This document shows, in pieces, positions 48,101 to 59,576 of a stretch of 64,000 nucleotides of DNA. The stretch is taken from the NCBI GenBank assembly GCA_028551475.1, contig CM052357.1, forward strand, positions 27,983,745-28,047,744, read 5' to 3'. Made by a program: the position numbers and the translations under genes. The notes beneath the pieces are model-generated. The model did not search any database. It had not been told where the DNA came from and worked only from the letters and a program-made list of their open reading frames with translations. This DNA comes from Casuarina equisetifolia (Eukaryota; Streptophyta; Magnoliopsida; Fagales; Casuarinaceae). Each line of letters starts with the position of its first letter. Position 1 is the first letter of the stretch.

Positions 48101-50094
48101 TCTCCTCCAGACGCATCGGATCCTGTGGACTACACCTCTTCTTCCTTACCAGTTGACCTTCCTGATTTTCCTGATTCCATTGCCACACCTCTTATCCCTC
48201 CAACCTCCTCTCCTGACCCTTCCCCCCTTCTGATCCTTCTGATCCTACCCCACCTTTTGCCTCTCCTGATCCTACTCCACCTTCTGCTTCTCCTGTCCCT
48301 ACTCCCACCCCTACCGTTGAGCCACCTCCTCCTTCGCCCGACCTTTCCCTTCGTCGCTCTACCCGTACCACCAAACCACCAATTTGGAGCTCTGACTATC
48401 TCTGTCCCACCCTCTCCTCCTCTTCCTGTACCTCCCTTTATCCTATCTCTAACTATGTTTCCCTTAACCAATGCCATCCTTCATACCAACATTTTATTGC
48501 CTCCACCTCTGTCATTGATGAACCCTCCACTTACCATGATGCTACCACCAACCCCCACTGGGTTGCTGCCATGGATGCTGAACTCACTACCCTCGAGGCC
48601 AATCATACTTGGGATGTGGTTCCGCTACCCCCGGTCGTCGTCCCATAGGTTGCAAATGGGTTTACAAGGTGAAGTATCGTGCCGATGGTTCTATTGACCA
48701 CTACAAAGCTCGTTTAGTCATCAAAGGCTTTAATCAGCGGGAGGGCATTGACTATCAGGACACATTCTCTCCTACCGCAAAGCATGTCACTGTTCGCTTG
48801 CTCTTGACCATTGCGGCTGTCCATCATTGGCCCCTTTTTCAGATGGATGTTCAGAATGCCTTTCTTCATGGTGACCTTTCTGAGGAAGTTTATATGGAGC
48901 TTCCCCCCGGATTTCGCAATCAGGGGGAGTCTCTAGTTTGTCGATTGTGTAAATCCTTATATGGGTTGAAGCAAGCCTCTCGTCAATGGAATGAGAAGTT
49001 CACCAGAGCCTTACTTGCACATGGCTTCACTCAGTCTTATCATGATTACTCCCTGTTCACTAAGAAGAGAGGTACTTCTTTCGTCACCTTACTCATTTAT
49101 GTTGACGACATCTTAATTACAGGAAATAGTCATGATGCCATTGCAGATCTCAAGCAATATCTACATGCTACTTTCTTCATGAAAGATCTCGGTCAATCAA
49201 AATTCTTCTTAGGCCTTGAAATTGCCCGTTCACCAAAAGGGATTTCTCTCTGTCAACGCAAATATACATTGGAACTGATATCAGATGCAGGTTTATCTGG
49301 ATCTAAACCCTCACTCATCCCAATGGAACAGAACAAGAAGTTCACAAGTGTCGAGTATGATGTAAGCTTAAAAGAAGAACTCAATGATCCGCCTCTTGAT
49401 GATCCATCAGTCTACAAACGCCTAGTGGGCCGATTGATATATTTAACACTCACCAGACCAGACATCACTTTTTCAGTATAGCTCCTCAGCCAATTCATGT
49501 ATGAACCAAAACAATCTCACATGGAAGCCGCTTTGAAAGTTATCAGATATCTCAAGAGCTGTCCAGGTCTCAGTCTTATGTTTCCTTCATCTTCACCATT
49601 TCAATTAAGGGCATTTTGTGATTCAGACTACAGTACATGTCCCATGACAAGACGATCTACCACGGGTTTCTGTATTCTTCTAGGAGATTCTCTTATATCA
49701 TGGCGAACCAAAAAGCAACCTACAGTTTCATTATCATCAGCAGAAGCAGAATATCGTGCCATGCAAGTCACGACCTGTGAGATAGTTTGGATCATCGGTC
49801 TACTCAAGGACTTTAATTTTCATATGAAGCGTCCAGCATTACTACACTGTGACAACGAAGCAGCAGAAAAGATCGCAGCGAATCCTATATTTCATGAGCG
49901 TACAAAACATATTGAAGTTGAATGTCACTACGTGAGAGAAAAACTTCTACAAGGAATCATCACAACGCGTCATGTATCTACCAAAGAACAACCGGCTGAT
50001 CTATTGACAAAAGCACTTTGTAGTAAACAACATTGGCATCTTCTCTCCAAGCTCAGAGTATTTGACTTGTTCAAATCTTCGGCTTGAGGGGGAG

Positions 50095-50298
50095 TGTTGA
50101 TGTGCACCTACCATATTGCTATATTGAGTCCTAGAATTATGCTCAATATCGTGTAGTAATTGTATATATTACATATTCCTTATATAGATTAGGTTAAACG
50201 CTCTATAAATATTACATTTGTAATATAAATCAATTATCCAATACATAGAACACAGATTGCTCACTCTGGCATCTTACCTTTTCTCTCTTCTTCTTACA
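50095..50298 (+). repeat. 3' LTR of the copia element
   Basis: 204 bp, preceded by the purine tract and followed by the second GTATC. Host sequence then resumes with ATCAGCCACTTTTGGATCAT, as in the paralogous flanks at about 40065 and 55480. Confidence 0.95.
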
Positions 50299-50645
50299 GT
50301 ATCATCAGCCACTTTTGGATCATCTAGGTGGTAGGGAACCCAGAGCGATGTTCCTTGTAACGTAGTAAGATATAAACACGTTTGGTAACTAAAAACCTGA
50401 AGCTTCAGTTTTTACTTAACAAAGAGCTACTTTTCTGGGTGGAACACTAAGAGTACATAAGTGACTTTCGGTCTTCTTCGTATTAACTGCAGGAGAAAAC
50501 ATGTTATTGATACAACCGGAAGGCCATGAGAAATTTGAACTTACGTAGACAAGCAAAAGAAGAAATATAACGGGAGGAATAGAAGAAACATCTGCTACCG
50601 ACTGGCACATTTTTATTAGGACCGCTATTTATCTGAACTAGAAGA

Positions 50646-51944
50646 TCAAAGGGAGATAAGAGAACACACAGCTTGTATGAAAATGAGTATAAGCACAATA
50701 ACAAGATAAATAACTACTGAAATAGAGGTCCATGGTGACCTGAAGTATTTCTGTCTCAAGGTTGCCTTCCACTTGTGCCAGGACCTGCCGTAGTAGGCGT
50801 TCAGGTCCTTAGAAAGACTGGCAAAATAGAATTTTGTCTCTTCCAAAATAGTCCCATCTGCAAGGTCGTTTAGAAGCTTTGATGCTTCTTTGTTGTGGCT
50901 GAACCTATTCTCAAGAATTCCTTTTTTTACCAGTAAATCAACATCTTCTGGACTGTTTACAAGGTGAGTCAACAAGATAACATAATCATTTACGTAGTTC
51001 TCCAGGTAATGGCATTGCTCAAAAGCAATCGAATTCCGGATTGTCAGTTCTGTTACATCACTTAAAATAATTTTTGGAATTTCCAAAATCCCTTTGTTGA
51101 ATTGTATGTCAAAAAGATCTATGCTTGCCCGCACCTTAAACCTAACTCCTGCCTGGCGTAGCTTTGTGACGTTAGGCATGGTTAGTGATTGAAGTTGCAT
51201 GCTGCCTTCAATAGATTCCTTCACAGGGGATCTCAAGTGTCTTAGGAGATGAAGAAAATGTACAGGTTTGACTTTAGAATCATGGATTTTTGCCCATCTT
51301 TCTGTCATTCCCTCCTGTTCCAGACGGGATTTGAAAAAGAAAACAAAGAGCTTATTGATGTTAAGTGTCTTTTCATCTTGGTCCTCTATGTTGTAGAAGC
51401 CAAAAAGATCCTCAAGAATGAAGAATGGAAGCTGATTTTCTAGCAATAACATGTCAAGCCATATGCCATGTATCAGCCATGGTTTCTTAAAGATGCGGTC
51501 ACTTTCATCTTGTAGCCTAGGAGCATAGGACTTCAGTAAGACCTCAATAATGAAGGCAGCATCCACTAGAATGATTTTGACAAATTCATCACTGTCAAAC
51601 CCAATGGTTTCCGCATAACAACTACGAAGTTCTGCTTCTTTCATCTTTAACATGTCAATAAAGTATTGCAAATCTTTATTGGTCCATTGAATAAAATCCC
51701 TCAGGTATCTCATTTTATGTTGTTCCATATCTTGTAAGCCTTTGTTACCATGATGAAGTGGACCAATGGAGATTATTTTAGGTATATAAGAACTTTCCCT
51801 ATTTCGACGTAACCATTTGGGAGCTCTATAAATAGTACATTTAGGAGATAAGGAAGGCAGGCTTGTCAAATCCTTTGCCATCAAGGTTCCCAGTGGAATT
51901 TGAGGGTTTTCCACATCCCATGAAATACAACTTATTTCAGGCAT
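50646..51944 (-). CDS. DUF247 (UPF0481) protein, array gene 4
   Basis: Single coding exon, 432 residues. The frame stays open upstream, but the leader-intron acceptor (TTGACAG, exon resumes at 51961) places the start at MPEISCISWDVENP. It is about nine-tenths identical by eye to gene 5. Specific features shared with gene 5 are YRAPKWLRR, a DLQYFIDMLK segment and the RLEQEGMTERW region. The C-terminal segment SVVIYLVIVLILIFIQAVCS is followed by LISL. The copia element lies about 350 bp beyond its stop codon, so its transcript end may have been altered; this is inference. Confidence 0.93.
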   Translation of the reverse strand: MPEISCISWDVENPQIPLGTLMAKDLTSLPSLSPKCTIYRAPKWLRRNRESSYIPKIISIGPLHHGNKGLQDMEQHKMRYLRDFIQWTNKDLQYFIDMLKMKEAELRSCYAETIGFDSDEFVKIILVDAAFIIEVLLKSYAPRLQDESDRIFKKPWLIHGIWLDMLLLENQLPFFILEDLFGFYNIEDQDEKTLNINKLFVFFFKSRLEQEGMTERWAKIHDSKVKPVHFLHLLRHLRSPVKESIEGSMQLQSLTMPNVTKLRQAGVRFKVRASIDLFDIQFNKGILEIPKIILSDVTELTIRNSIAFEQCHYLENYVNDYVILLTHLVNSPEDVDLLVKKGILENRFSHNKEASKLLNDLADGTILEETKFYFASLSKDLNAYYGRSWHKWKATLRQKYFRSPWTSISVVIYLVIVLILIFIQAVCSLISL

Positions 51945-52749
51945 TTGGTTTTTTCTTTTCCCTGTCAATAAATTATATCTTTGTGTCAAACAAGACTTTG
52001 GCATGTTGATAATACAATTTACATATAATTTTAACCATGAAAAGAAAATTTTAAATGATATGTATCATAAGCAAAGTCCTAATAATAGTGGGATTGTTGT
52101 CTTGCAAGTTGATGGATTCATTAAATTGAGGATGAAAGATGCTTGGACTTCATAGTCACATGCAAAAATAAGAATGATGTTTTATAGGTTATTGATTGTA
52201 TTCACTTGTAAAATTTTATCTTTAACTAAATCATAACTCAAAATTATAACAGATTTACCAAAAAGTTTACTTATAACCTCAAAAAGGAAAAAAAAATAAA
52301 TAAAATGAGGAAATCAATCCTTTTTAAGCATAAGACCAAAGTCTTATCATTGAAAAATATTACTGTTAATTAATACTTATCATTTCTTCAAAACCAATTC
52401 CAAAACTTTTATCACTAGTCAGTGCTATTAAGTAAATTCAGTTGTGCTCATGAAATTTCTAGGAATGAGGGATTCACTTTTGATCTTAAATTTTCATACT
52501 TACACCATCCACATGCAAGTCTTGAGAAAAGAAGTCAAAATTGTGTAACTCTCTTACATTGATGCTTTGCTTTCAATAACCATATCATAAACCAAAATCT
52601 AAAACAGTGAATGGGAAAACGAAATTAAATTCGGGTCAAACTTCAGCATGTTTCGCCACAATTATGTAAACATAGGCAACTTCGAGCTCAACAAATAAAT
52701 CTAAGCGACTCTAGAGTAAAGAAAGCTATAGCCTCTAAAATAGAAGAAG

Positions 52750-53060
52750 AATATTGCACCTGCTATGTTGAAGTTTGTTTTGCCACTTCGAAGATGACCT
52801 GAAGACGCTGAACAGACTTTGGTCTTTAGAGCAAAAAATGTTTAGGCTCTTTGATTCGGCACGACCAAAAACTAATAGCTTCCCCTCCATTTTATAAGTA
52901 AAGATGGGGACACGAGTTCCGCCTAGACATAGGCCCCATAGTTGCAAGAGAGATTATAGTTGAGGGATGGAAAGGTTCCTTTCTTGCCAGAGCCCACAAT
53001 CAACTAGCATGGAGAAAAGGAAACGTCCCGTACTAATGCTTTACTTTGCAAATTGGAAGG
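52750..53060 (-). promoter_or_regulatory. promoter block and leader exon of DUF247 gene 4
   Basis: TATA box at 52896-52889 (minus). The leader exon ends at 52760 (ATAGCAG followed by GTGCAATATT) and the intron runs 52759-51962, 798 bp. Upstream lies the conserved GGAAAGGTTCCTTTCTTGCC block with GAAACGTCCCGTAC. Confidence 0.8.
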
Positions 53061-53064
53061 AAAA

Positions 53065-55822
53065 GTAAGATACAATTCCTTCCTCAGCTATTAGATCTAA
53101 GAATCCAATTTTAAGTTATTTTCCTAACCAAGCTCACTCAAGCCTAAAGTTTACCTCCTTTAGAAGAAAGTTATTAATAATGGTATTATATTAGTTAAAT
53201 TATACTAATGATTTTTTTTAAGGTGAAGTTTCTACCTTTTTTTTAGAAGTAATTTTCAGAAGGAAATAAGTTTATCTAAAAAATGAACATTAGAGTCCGA
53301 GTTCAAGAGATGAAGGTCAGACGTGCTTCACTGTTTTATAGGCAACGATTATACAAGTTCCTCTAAATGTTAACTCAAGCCAAAGTAGTGAAGGCAATAA
53401 TAAATACTCGGTAAGAATCACCATTGCAAAGTGAGAAGGTTAGGCAAAAATTCTGAGCAAAAAGTAGTGAAGACAATAATAAATGCTCAAAAACTCATAC
53501 TTCGATATGTCCAATATCTCACTCTCCCAAACAAAGAAAAGTTCATACTTAATTCTCTTTTCTTAACTCACAAGTTTGTTCATTATGTTTTAGTCATTAT
53601 ATTTTATTTAGATGAATTTCCCATTTTTGTTTTTGTGGACATAGTTATTGGACAATATAAATTCCTTATCTCTCATATATACTTACCTAAATTATACCTA
53701 TAAAATGCCGAAACCTTCCTCTCCCATTGGATCCAAGAACCCAATTTAACTTCTTTTCCTACCCAAGCTCCCTAAAGCCTAATGTTCATACCATCGGGAT
53801 AAAATTGATAATTACCTAAATTATATACCTATAAAATATTTATAGAATGAAATATAAATCATCTCCCTACAAGTTGATTATCAAAAGAAGATAAACTTTT
53901 TTTAAGCATCTAAGCTTAAGCCTTGCTTATCACATTTTGAGTCAAATCAAGAACTTCTAGTTTCTTATAAGATTACTTTGCTTTATAGTTCTTATTCCCA
54001 TCTTTTATCTAAAATTAAGAGTAAGATTACTTTAATTTGTAGTTGTTATTTCTTTTTTCTTTTTCCATTATTAGAACTTGAACTGTTTAAGATAATACAT
54101 ATTGTGAGATACTTTACTCTATGATAGATTATTCAACTTTTAAGGTAAAGCTGGTGGTGAAAGAAGCAAGAAGGCAACACATTGACCCTGAAGAAAGGAA
54201 GGTAGCATGCATGAGCATTGACAATAAAAAAAAGAAGATGAGGTCAGACTTAACAATAATTTGAAGGGTTTATAGTGGCATTTGATAGAAATTTTTTAGG
54301 GAAGATAATGTGCTTTTAGACGTGTTAGAAAGTCTAATCTTCATCATACGAACATGATTATTCATTTAAAATCTTAGACATGAAAATCCGTTTGAAAACT
54401 TCTCCTTTTTTTTTTTTTAACTACAAGCTAAGATTGTTTCTCTATTTTGGGTGGAAGCCCATTTCTTGTCTTTGGGCTTAAGCTTGTGAAGAAAAGTGAT
54501 AGAGGCGGCCTGGTGGAGCTACGTTCAGTTCCGAGCTCACTGCACCGGGCTCTAGTCTAAGCCTATTACATTGGGCTTCGATCTAGGTCTTGCACATCAG
54601 TATGCCCATTCTTACTAGGCTCTGGTCCGGGTCTTGGACTATTCGGGCTAACTGTTGGAAGCCCATTGTTATCAGATGTTGCAAGCTGGGCGCTGGGCGC
54701 GTTTTCTTGGGCAGACTACCACCTACTCCCCACCGATGGTGAGGCAAAAACAAGGACAAAAGATATGGCCAAAACAACCATGCAGTTTCTCTTCCTAATG
54801 GTATACAATATAGGTCCCCATGCTTGCATTGGTCCATTTAATAAAATCTTTCAAATGCCTCTTTCTATGCTCTTTCACGGCTTTCAGGCTATTTTGAACC
54901 ATAGTGAAGAAGCCCAATGGACGCATAGGCTTCTTCCTTGACATGACTTAAGTCTCTGAGGAGCATTTCAAAAACTTCTACCACATGCAAAGGATAAGCG
55001 AGTAAAAGAATCCAATTCCTATGTCATCCTGGTTTTTAACGAAGCATGAGGTTTTATCTCCAATGACTATGACTATTTCATCCATTTGCCTTCTCTCTGT
55101 GTTAATAAATTCTAATTTGATGCACAAAAAAAGAAAAAAAAAATCTACTCAACCAAACAATCAAACGCAAAGTTATAAGCTTATTCAACAAATATATTTT
55201 TATTTATTAAAATTGGATTTGTGTTTTGATCCTGGTTTTCATAAGGTTCTTTTGGTATACTTTTTTATTTTATGCCGGTTAATGATGCTGTAATGTTTTC
55301 CGCAATTCATAAAAAACACAATGCAGAACCCATTTATTCACGTGGAAGTGAAAAATATGTCATTTTTCTCCAGGTTCCCGGTCAAAAGCTTTTACCTTCT
55401 CGATGGCGTATGTTAGAATTTCAAAAATAACGAAATTAACCAACCTTTTCAGATATATACGTCGGGTGGTATCATCAACCACTTTTGGATAATCAGGGAC
55501 GTAGGGAACCCAGAACGATGTTCTTTGTAATGAAGTAAGATATAAACACGTTTAGTAACTCAAAACCTGAAACTTCAGTTTTTACTTTGAGTTTCGCTAA
55601 CAAAGAGCTACTCGAGAAATTTTTTGGGTGGAACACTATGAGTACATAAGTGACTTTCGGTCTCCTTCGTATTAACTCCAGTAGAAAACATGTCATTGAT
55701 ACAGCTGGAAGGCCACGACAAACTTGAACTTATGCAGACAAGCAAAAGAAGAAATGTAACAGGAGGAATAGTAGAAACATCTGTCGTGGACTGGTACATT
55801 TTTAGCAGGACTGCTTTTTATC
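53065..55822. other. spacer between DUF247 genes 4 and 5
   Basis: 53065-53390 matches the far-upstream flank of gene 5 (58280-58620). From about 53705 the sequence switches to a copy of 42850-44950 and then to a downstream flank without a copia insertion (GGGTGGTATCATCAACCACT near 55463). The junction near 53.4-53.7 kb is therefore the seam of the tandem duplication. The 90-residue plus-strand frame at 53431-53703 lies on this seam and has no motif. Confidence 0.65.
54814..54990 (-). pseudogene. DUF247 relic with SIGLLHYG block
   Basis: The minus strand carries ASIGLLHYG, matching KIISIGPLHHG. After a frame change it continues NSLKAVKEHRKRHLKDFIKW, matching LEAMEEHKMRYLRDF. This is the clearest of the three relics and the paralogue of the one at 44.1 kb. 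It shows an ancient DUF247 fragment carried along in the duplicated unit. Confidence 0.75.
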
Positions 55823-57130
55823 TTAACTAGAAGAACATTGCTGGATAACAGAAAACACAGTTTGTATGACAGTGAGTATAAGCACAATAACAAGATAAAT
55901 AACTGAAATAGAGGTCCATGGTGACCTGAAGTATTTCTGTCTCAAGGTTGCCTTCCACTTGTGCCAGGACCTTTTGTAGTAGGCGTTCAGATCCTTAGAG
56001 AGACTGGCAAAATAGAATTTTGTCTCTTCCAAAATAGTCCCATCTGCAAGCTCGTTTATAACCTTTGATACTTCTTTGTTCTGGCTGAACCTGTTCTCAA
56101 GAATTCCGTTTTTTACCAGTAAATCAACATCTTCTGGACTGTTTACAAGGCGAGTCAACAAGATAACATAATCATTTACGTAGTTCTCTAGGTAATGGCA
56201 TTGCTCAAAAGCAATCGAATTCCGGATTGTCAGTTCTGTTACATCACTTAAAATAAATTTTGGAATTTCCAAAATCCCTTTCTTGAATTGTATGTCAAAA
56301 AGATCTATGCTTGCCCGCACCTTAAACCTAACTCCTGCCTGGCGTAGCTTTGTGACGTTAGGCATGGTTAGTGATTGAAGTTGCGTGATGCCTTCAACAG
56401 ACTCCTTCACAGGGGATCTCAAGTGTCTTAGGAGATGAAGAAAATGTACAGGTTTGACTTTAGAATCATGAATTTCTGCCCATCTTTTTGTCATTCCCTC
56501 CTGTTCTAGACGGGATTTGAAAAAGAAAACAGAGAGCTTATTGATCGTAAGTGGCTCATCACCTTGGTGATCTATGTTGTAGAAACCAAAAAGATCCTCA
56601 AGAATGAAGAATGGAAGCTGATTTTCTAGCAATAACATGTCAAGCCATATGCCATGTATCAACCATGGTTTCTTAAAGATGCGGTCACTTTCATCTTGTA
56701 GCCTAGGAGAATAGGACTTCATTAAGACCTCAATAATGAAGGCAGCATCCACTAGAATGATTTTGACAAATTCATCACTGCCAAACCCAATGGTTTCTGC
56801 ATAACAACTACGAAGTTTTGCTTCTTTCGTCTTTAACATGTTAATAAAGTACTGCAAATCGTTATTGGTCCATTGAATAAAATCCCTCAGGTATCTCATT
56901 TTATGTTCTTCCATGGATTGTAAGCTTTTTTTACCATGATGAAGTGGGCCAATGGAGATTATTTTAGGTATATAAGAACTTTCTTTAGTTCGTCGTAACC
57001 ATTCGGGAGCTCTATAAATAGTACATTCAGGAGATAAGGAAGGCAAGCTTGTCAACTCCTTTGCCATCAAGGTTCCCAATGGAAATTGAGGGTTTTCTAC
57101 ATCCCACGAAGTACAACTTATTTCAGCCAT
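55823..57130 (-). CDS. DUF247 (UPF0481) protein, array gene 5
   Basis: Single coding exon, 435 residues, starting MAEISCTSWDVENP just after the leader-intron acceptor (exon resumes at 57147); the eight codons open before this ATG lie partly in the intron. It is the youngest duplicate of gene 4. Differences from gene 4 are spread along the protein with no frame change, which suggests both are kept under selection. The C-terminal segment SVIYLVIVLILTVIQTVFS is followed by VIQQCSSS. Confidence 0.93.
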   Translation of the reverse strand: MAEISCTSWDVENPQFPLGTLMAKELTSLPSLSPECTIYRAPEWLRRTKESSYIPKIISIGPLHHGKKSLQSMEEHKMRYLRDFIQWTNNDLQYFINMLKTKEAKLRSCYAETIGFGSDEFVKIILVDAAFIIEVLMKSYSPRLQDESDRIFKKPWLIHGIWLDMLLLENQLPFFILEDLFGFYNIDHQGDEPLTINKLSVFFFKSRLEQEGMTKRWAEIHDSKVKPVHFLHLLRHLRSPVKESVEGITQLQSLTMPNVTKLRQAGVRFKVRASIDLFDIQFKKGILEIPKFILSDVTELTIRNSIAFEQCHYLENYVNDYVILLTRLVNSPEDVDLLVKNGILENRFSQNKEVSKVINELADGTILEETKFYFASLSKDLNAYYKRSWHKWKATLRQKYFRSPWTSISVIYLVIVLILTVIQTVFSVIQQCSSS

Positions 57131-57944
57131 TTGATTTTTTCTTTCCCCTGTCAATAAATTATATCTTTATGTTAAACAAGACTTTGGCATGCAGATAATA
57201 CAATTTACATATAATTTTAACCATGAAAAGAAAATTTTAAATGATATATGTCATAGGCAAAGCCTTGATGATAGTGGAATTTTTGTCTTGCAAATTTGAT
57301 GGATTCATTAAATTGAGGCTGAAAGATGCTTGGACTTCATAGTCACAAGCAAAAGTGAGAAAGATATTTTATAGGTTATTAATTGTTTTCACTAGTAAAA
57401 TTTTATCTATAACTAAATCATAACTCAACATTATAACAAATTTATCAAAATTTTTAGATATAACCTCAAAAGGAAAAAAAAATGAATAAAATGAGAAAAT
57501 CCATCCTTTTTAAGTGTAAGGCCAAAAATTTATCATTGAAAAATGTAGCTACTAATTAATACTTATTACTATTCCATTTCTTCAAAATGAATTCCAGAAC
57601 TTTTTCTCACTAGTTAGTGTTGTTAAGTAAATTCAATCATGCTCATGAAACTTCTAGGAATGAGGGATTCACTTTTGATCTTAAATTTTCATGGTTATGC
57701 CATCTACATTCAAGTCATGAGGAAAAAGTCAAAATTGTGCAACTCTCACATTAATGCTTTGCTATCAATAACCATAGCACAAACCAAAATCTAAAACACT
57801 AAATGGGAAAACAAAATCAAATTCGGGTCAAACTTCAGCATGTTATGTCACAGTTATGTAAACATAGGCAGCTTCAAGCTCAACAAATAAATCTAACCGA
57901 CGCTAGAGTAAAGAAAGCTATAGCCTCTAAAATAGAAGAAGAAT

Positions 57945-58260
57945 ATTGTACCTGAAATGTTGACGTTATTTTTGCCACTTCGAAGATGACATGAAAACAC
58001 TGAACAGATCTTTGGTCTCTAGAGCAAAAAATGTTTAGGATCGCTGTTCAGACACGACCAAAAACAATAGCTCCCCATCCATTTTATAAGTAAAGATGAG
58101 GGGCACTCTGCCCAGTTGTGAGACACGAGTTCCTCCAGACATAGTTCCCATAGCTGCATGAGAGATTATAGTTGAGGGATGGAATGGTTCCTTTCTTGCC
58201 AGAGCCCACAATCAACTAGCATGGAGAAAAGGAAACGTCCCGTACTAATCCTTTACTTTG
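57945..58260 (-). promoter_or_regulatory. promoter block and leader exon of DUF247 gene 5
   Basis: TATA box at 58088-58081 (minus). The leader exon ends at 57952 (ATTTCAG followed by GTACAATATT) and the intron runs 57951-57148, 804 bp. The upstream block reads GGAATGGTTCCTTTCTTGCC, one base different from gene 4. Confidence 0.8.
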
Positions 58261-58997
58261 CAAATTGGAAGGAAAAGTAAGATACCATTCCTTCCTCAGC
58301 AATTAGATCTAAGAATCCAATTATAAGTTCTTTTCCTAACCAAGCTCACTCAAGCCTTACCTTCTTTAGGAGAAAATTGTTAATAATTCCTAAAGAATTG
58401 TTAATAATGGTATCAAGATTATATTGTATTATTTAAATTATACTAATGAATTTTTTTAAGGTAAAGTATCTATTTTTTCTTTAAAAGTAATTTTTAGGAG
58501 GAAAATAAGTTTATCTTAAAATTGACATTAAAGTCCAAGTTCAAGAGATGAAGGTCAGGCGTGCTTCATTATTTTATAGGCAACGATTATACAAGTTCCT
58601 CAAAATGTTAACTCAAGTCTAGGTCTACCCTCAATTCTGCTTCTGCAATCTCCACCTAGGCTTCAATTGTAGGCCGTGATGTGCCTGGAGATGGCCGTCT
58701 CCTGTAAAATCCTCTCTTCTTAGCCTGTTTCAGTCAAATAAAGCTTGCTGAAAAGTTCAACATAGATGTAATAATGTGCATATTTATCAGGCAACCGATA
58801 GGAAGTACCAAATCGCAAATCGACTACAACCAATAAGTTACTTTAATTGTCGAGTCTTTCTTCAACTCTGCTTCCCATGGGTGCTGCAAACTCCACACAG
58901 AGGAAAGACAACGCAAAGCTACTCTAATAGCATGCAACTTCATAATGAAATGACAAAATCTGGCGCAGAAAAGGAATACTCAGTATGCTATAGGGAC

Positions 58998-59358
58998 TAT
59001 TAGAAAGATGAAGGGTTCAACTAAAACACAGAACTGTGTAATAGTAGGTTACTAGCAGAAGTTTATAAGGCCAAGCTCTCCTGTCGCTTTACTCAATGTG
59101 GGACTGGATATTTTAACACTCCAACACTCCAACACTCCCCTACAGTCTTACTTTGGGTGCAGTGAGAGGTGAGACCAGTCTAGAGGGACCATACCAAGGT
59201 AGGCAGGACACAGGGTCGGCTTTGATACCATATTAGAAACTGAAAGGTTCAACTAAAACACAAAACTGTGCAATAGTAGGTTACCAGTGGAAGCTTATAA
59301 GGCTAGGCTCTCTTGTCACCTTACCCAATGTGAGACTGGATATTTTAACACTCCAACA
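58998..59358 (-). mobile_element. TRIM (terminal-repeat retrotransposon in miniature)
   Basis: On the minus strand: LTR 59358-59231 (starts TGTTGGAGTGTTAAAATATC), then a primer site TGGTATCAAAGCC (59230-59218) complementary to initiator-Met tRNA, about 80 bp of internal sequence, a purine tract AGGGGAG, and LTR 59134-58998. LTRs are about 128-137 bp; the second carries an extra 8-bp CTCCAACA-type repeat. The flanks GGGAC (58993-58997) and AGGAC (59359-59363) look like a target duplication with one change. The element has no coding region, as is normal for TRIMs. LTR mismatches are clearly more numerous than in the copia element, so it is older. Confidence 0.85.
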
Positions 59359-59576
59359 AGGACTTTGACATTAGCTTCCATTAACAGCAGATTAGAGAAT
59401 CTACAGTATAAAGATTTAGTGCTTGCATAGGGAAAAATGTATAACCTTTTGTTTTTTGTAGTTCCTTCCTTGAATCAGTGGAAACAATTTTTCAAGCAAA
59501 GTGGTTTCCTTTTAATTTGTCATAGACATAGATTTCATTGAAGATGTCAGCTATCTTTGTCATAAAATAGGGAGTA

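Larger units (their letters stand above)
44955..50298 (+). mobile_element. Ty1/copia LTR retrotransposon, young but broken
   Basis: LTRs at 44955-45158 and 50095-50298 are both 204 bp, begin TGTTGATGTG and end CTTACA, and differ at only two positions. The 5-bp target duplication GTATC flanks the element. A primer site resembling the initiator-Met tRNA end (TGGTATTCGGAGCC) starts at 45159, and a purine tract (GAGGGGGAG) precedes the 3' LTR. The coding region (about 45.3-50.1 kb) is in copia order: gag, zinc knuckle CTHCNRPGHTREKC, protease with DSGASDH, integrase (HRRFGHSS, VDDFSRATW), reverse transcriptase ([21 protein letters not shown]) and RNase H. The frame has roughly three breaks, so it cannot act alone. 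With a commonly used plant rate of about 1.3e-8 per site per year, the LTR difference suggests an age of a few hundred thousand years. Its coding DNA is more GC-rich than its surroundings. Confidence 0.95.

Noticed and set aside
45154-48477. Several minus-strand frames within the copia element
   Set aside because: They are shadows of the element's GC-rich coding strand.
53431-53703. 90-residue plus-strand frame between DUF247 genes 4 and 5
   Set aside because: It crosses the duplication seam, has no motif and is rich in F, Y and I as expected from AT-rich DNA.
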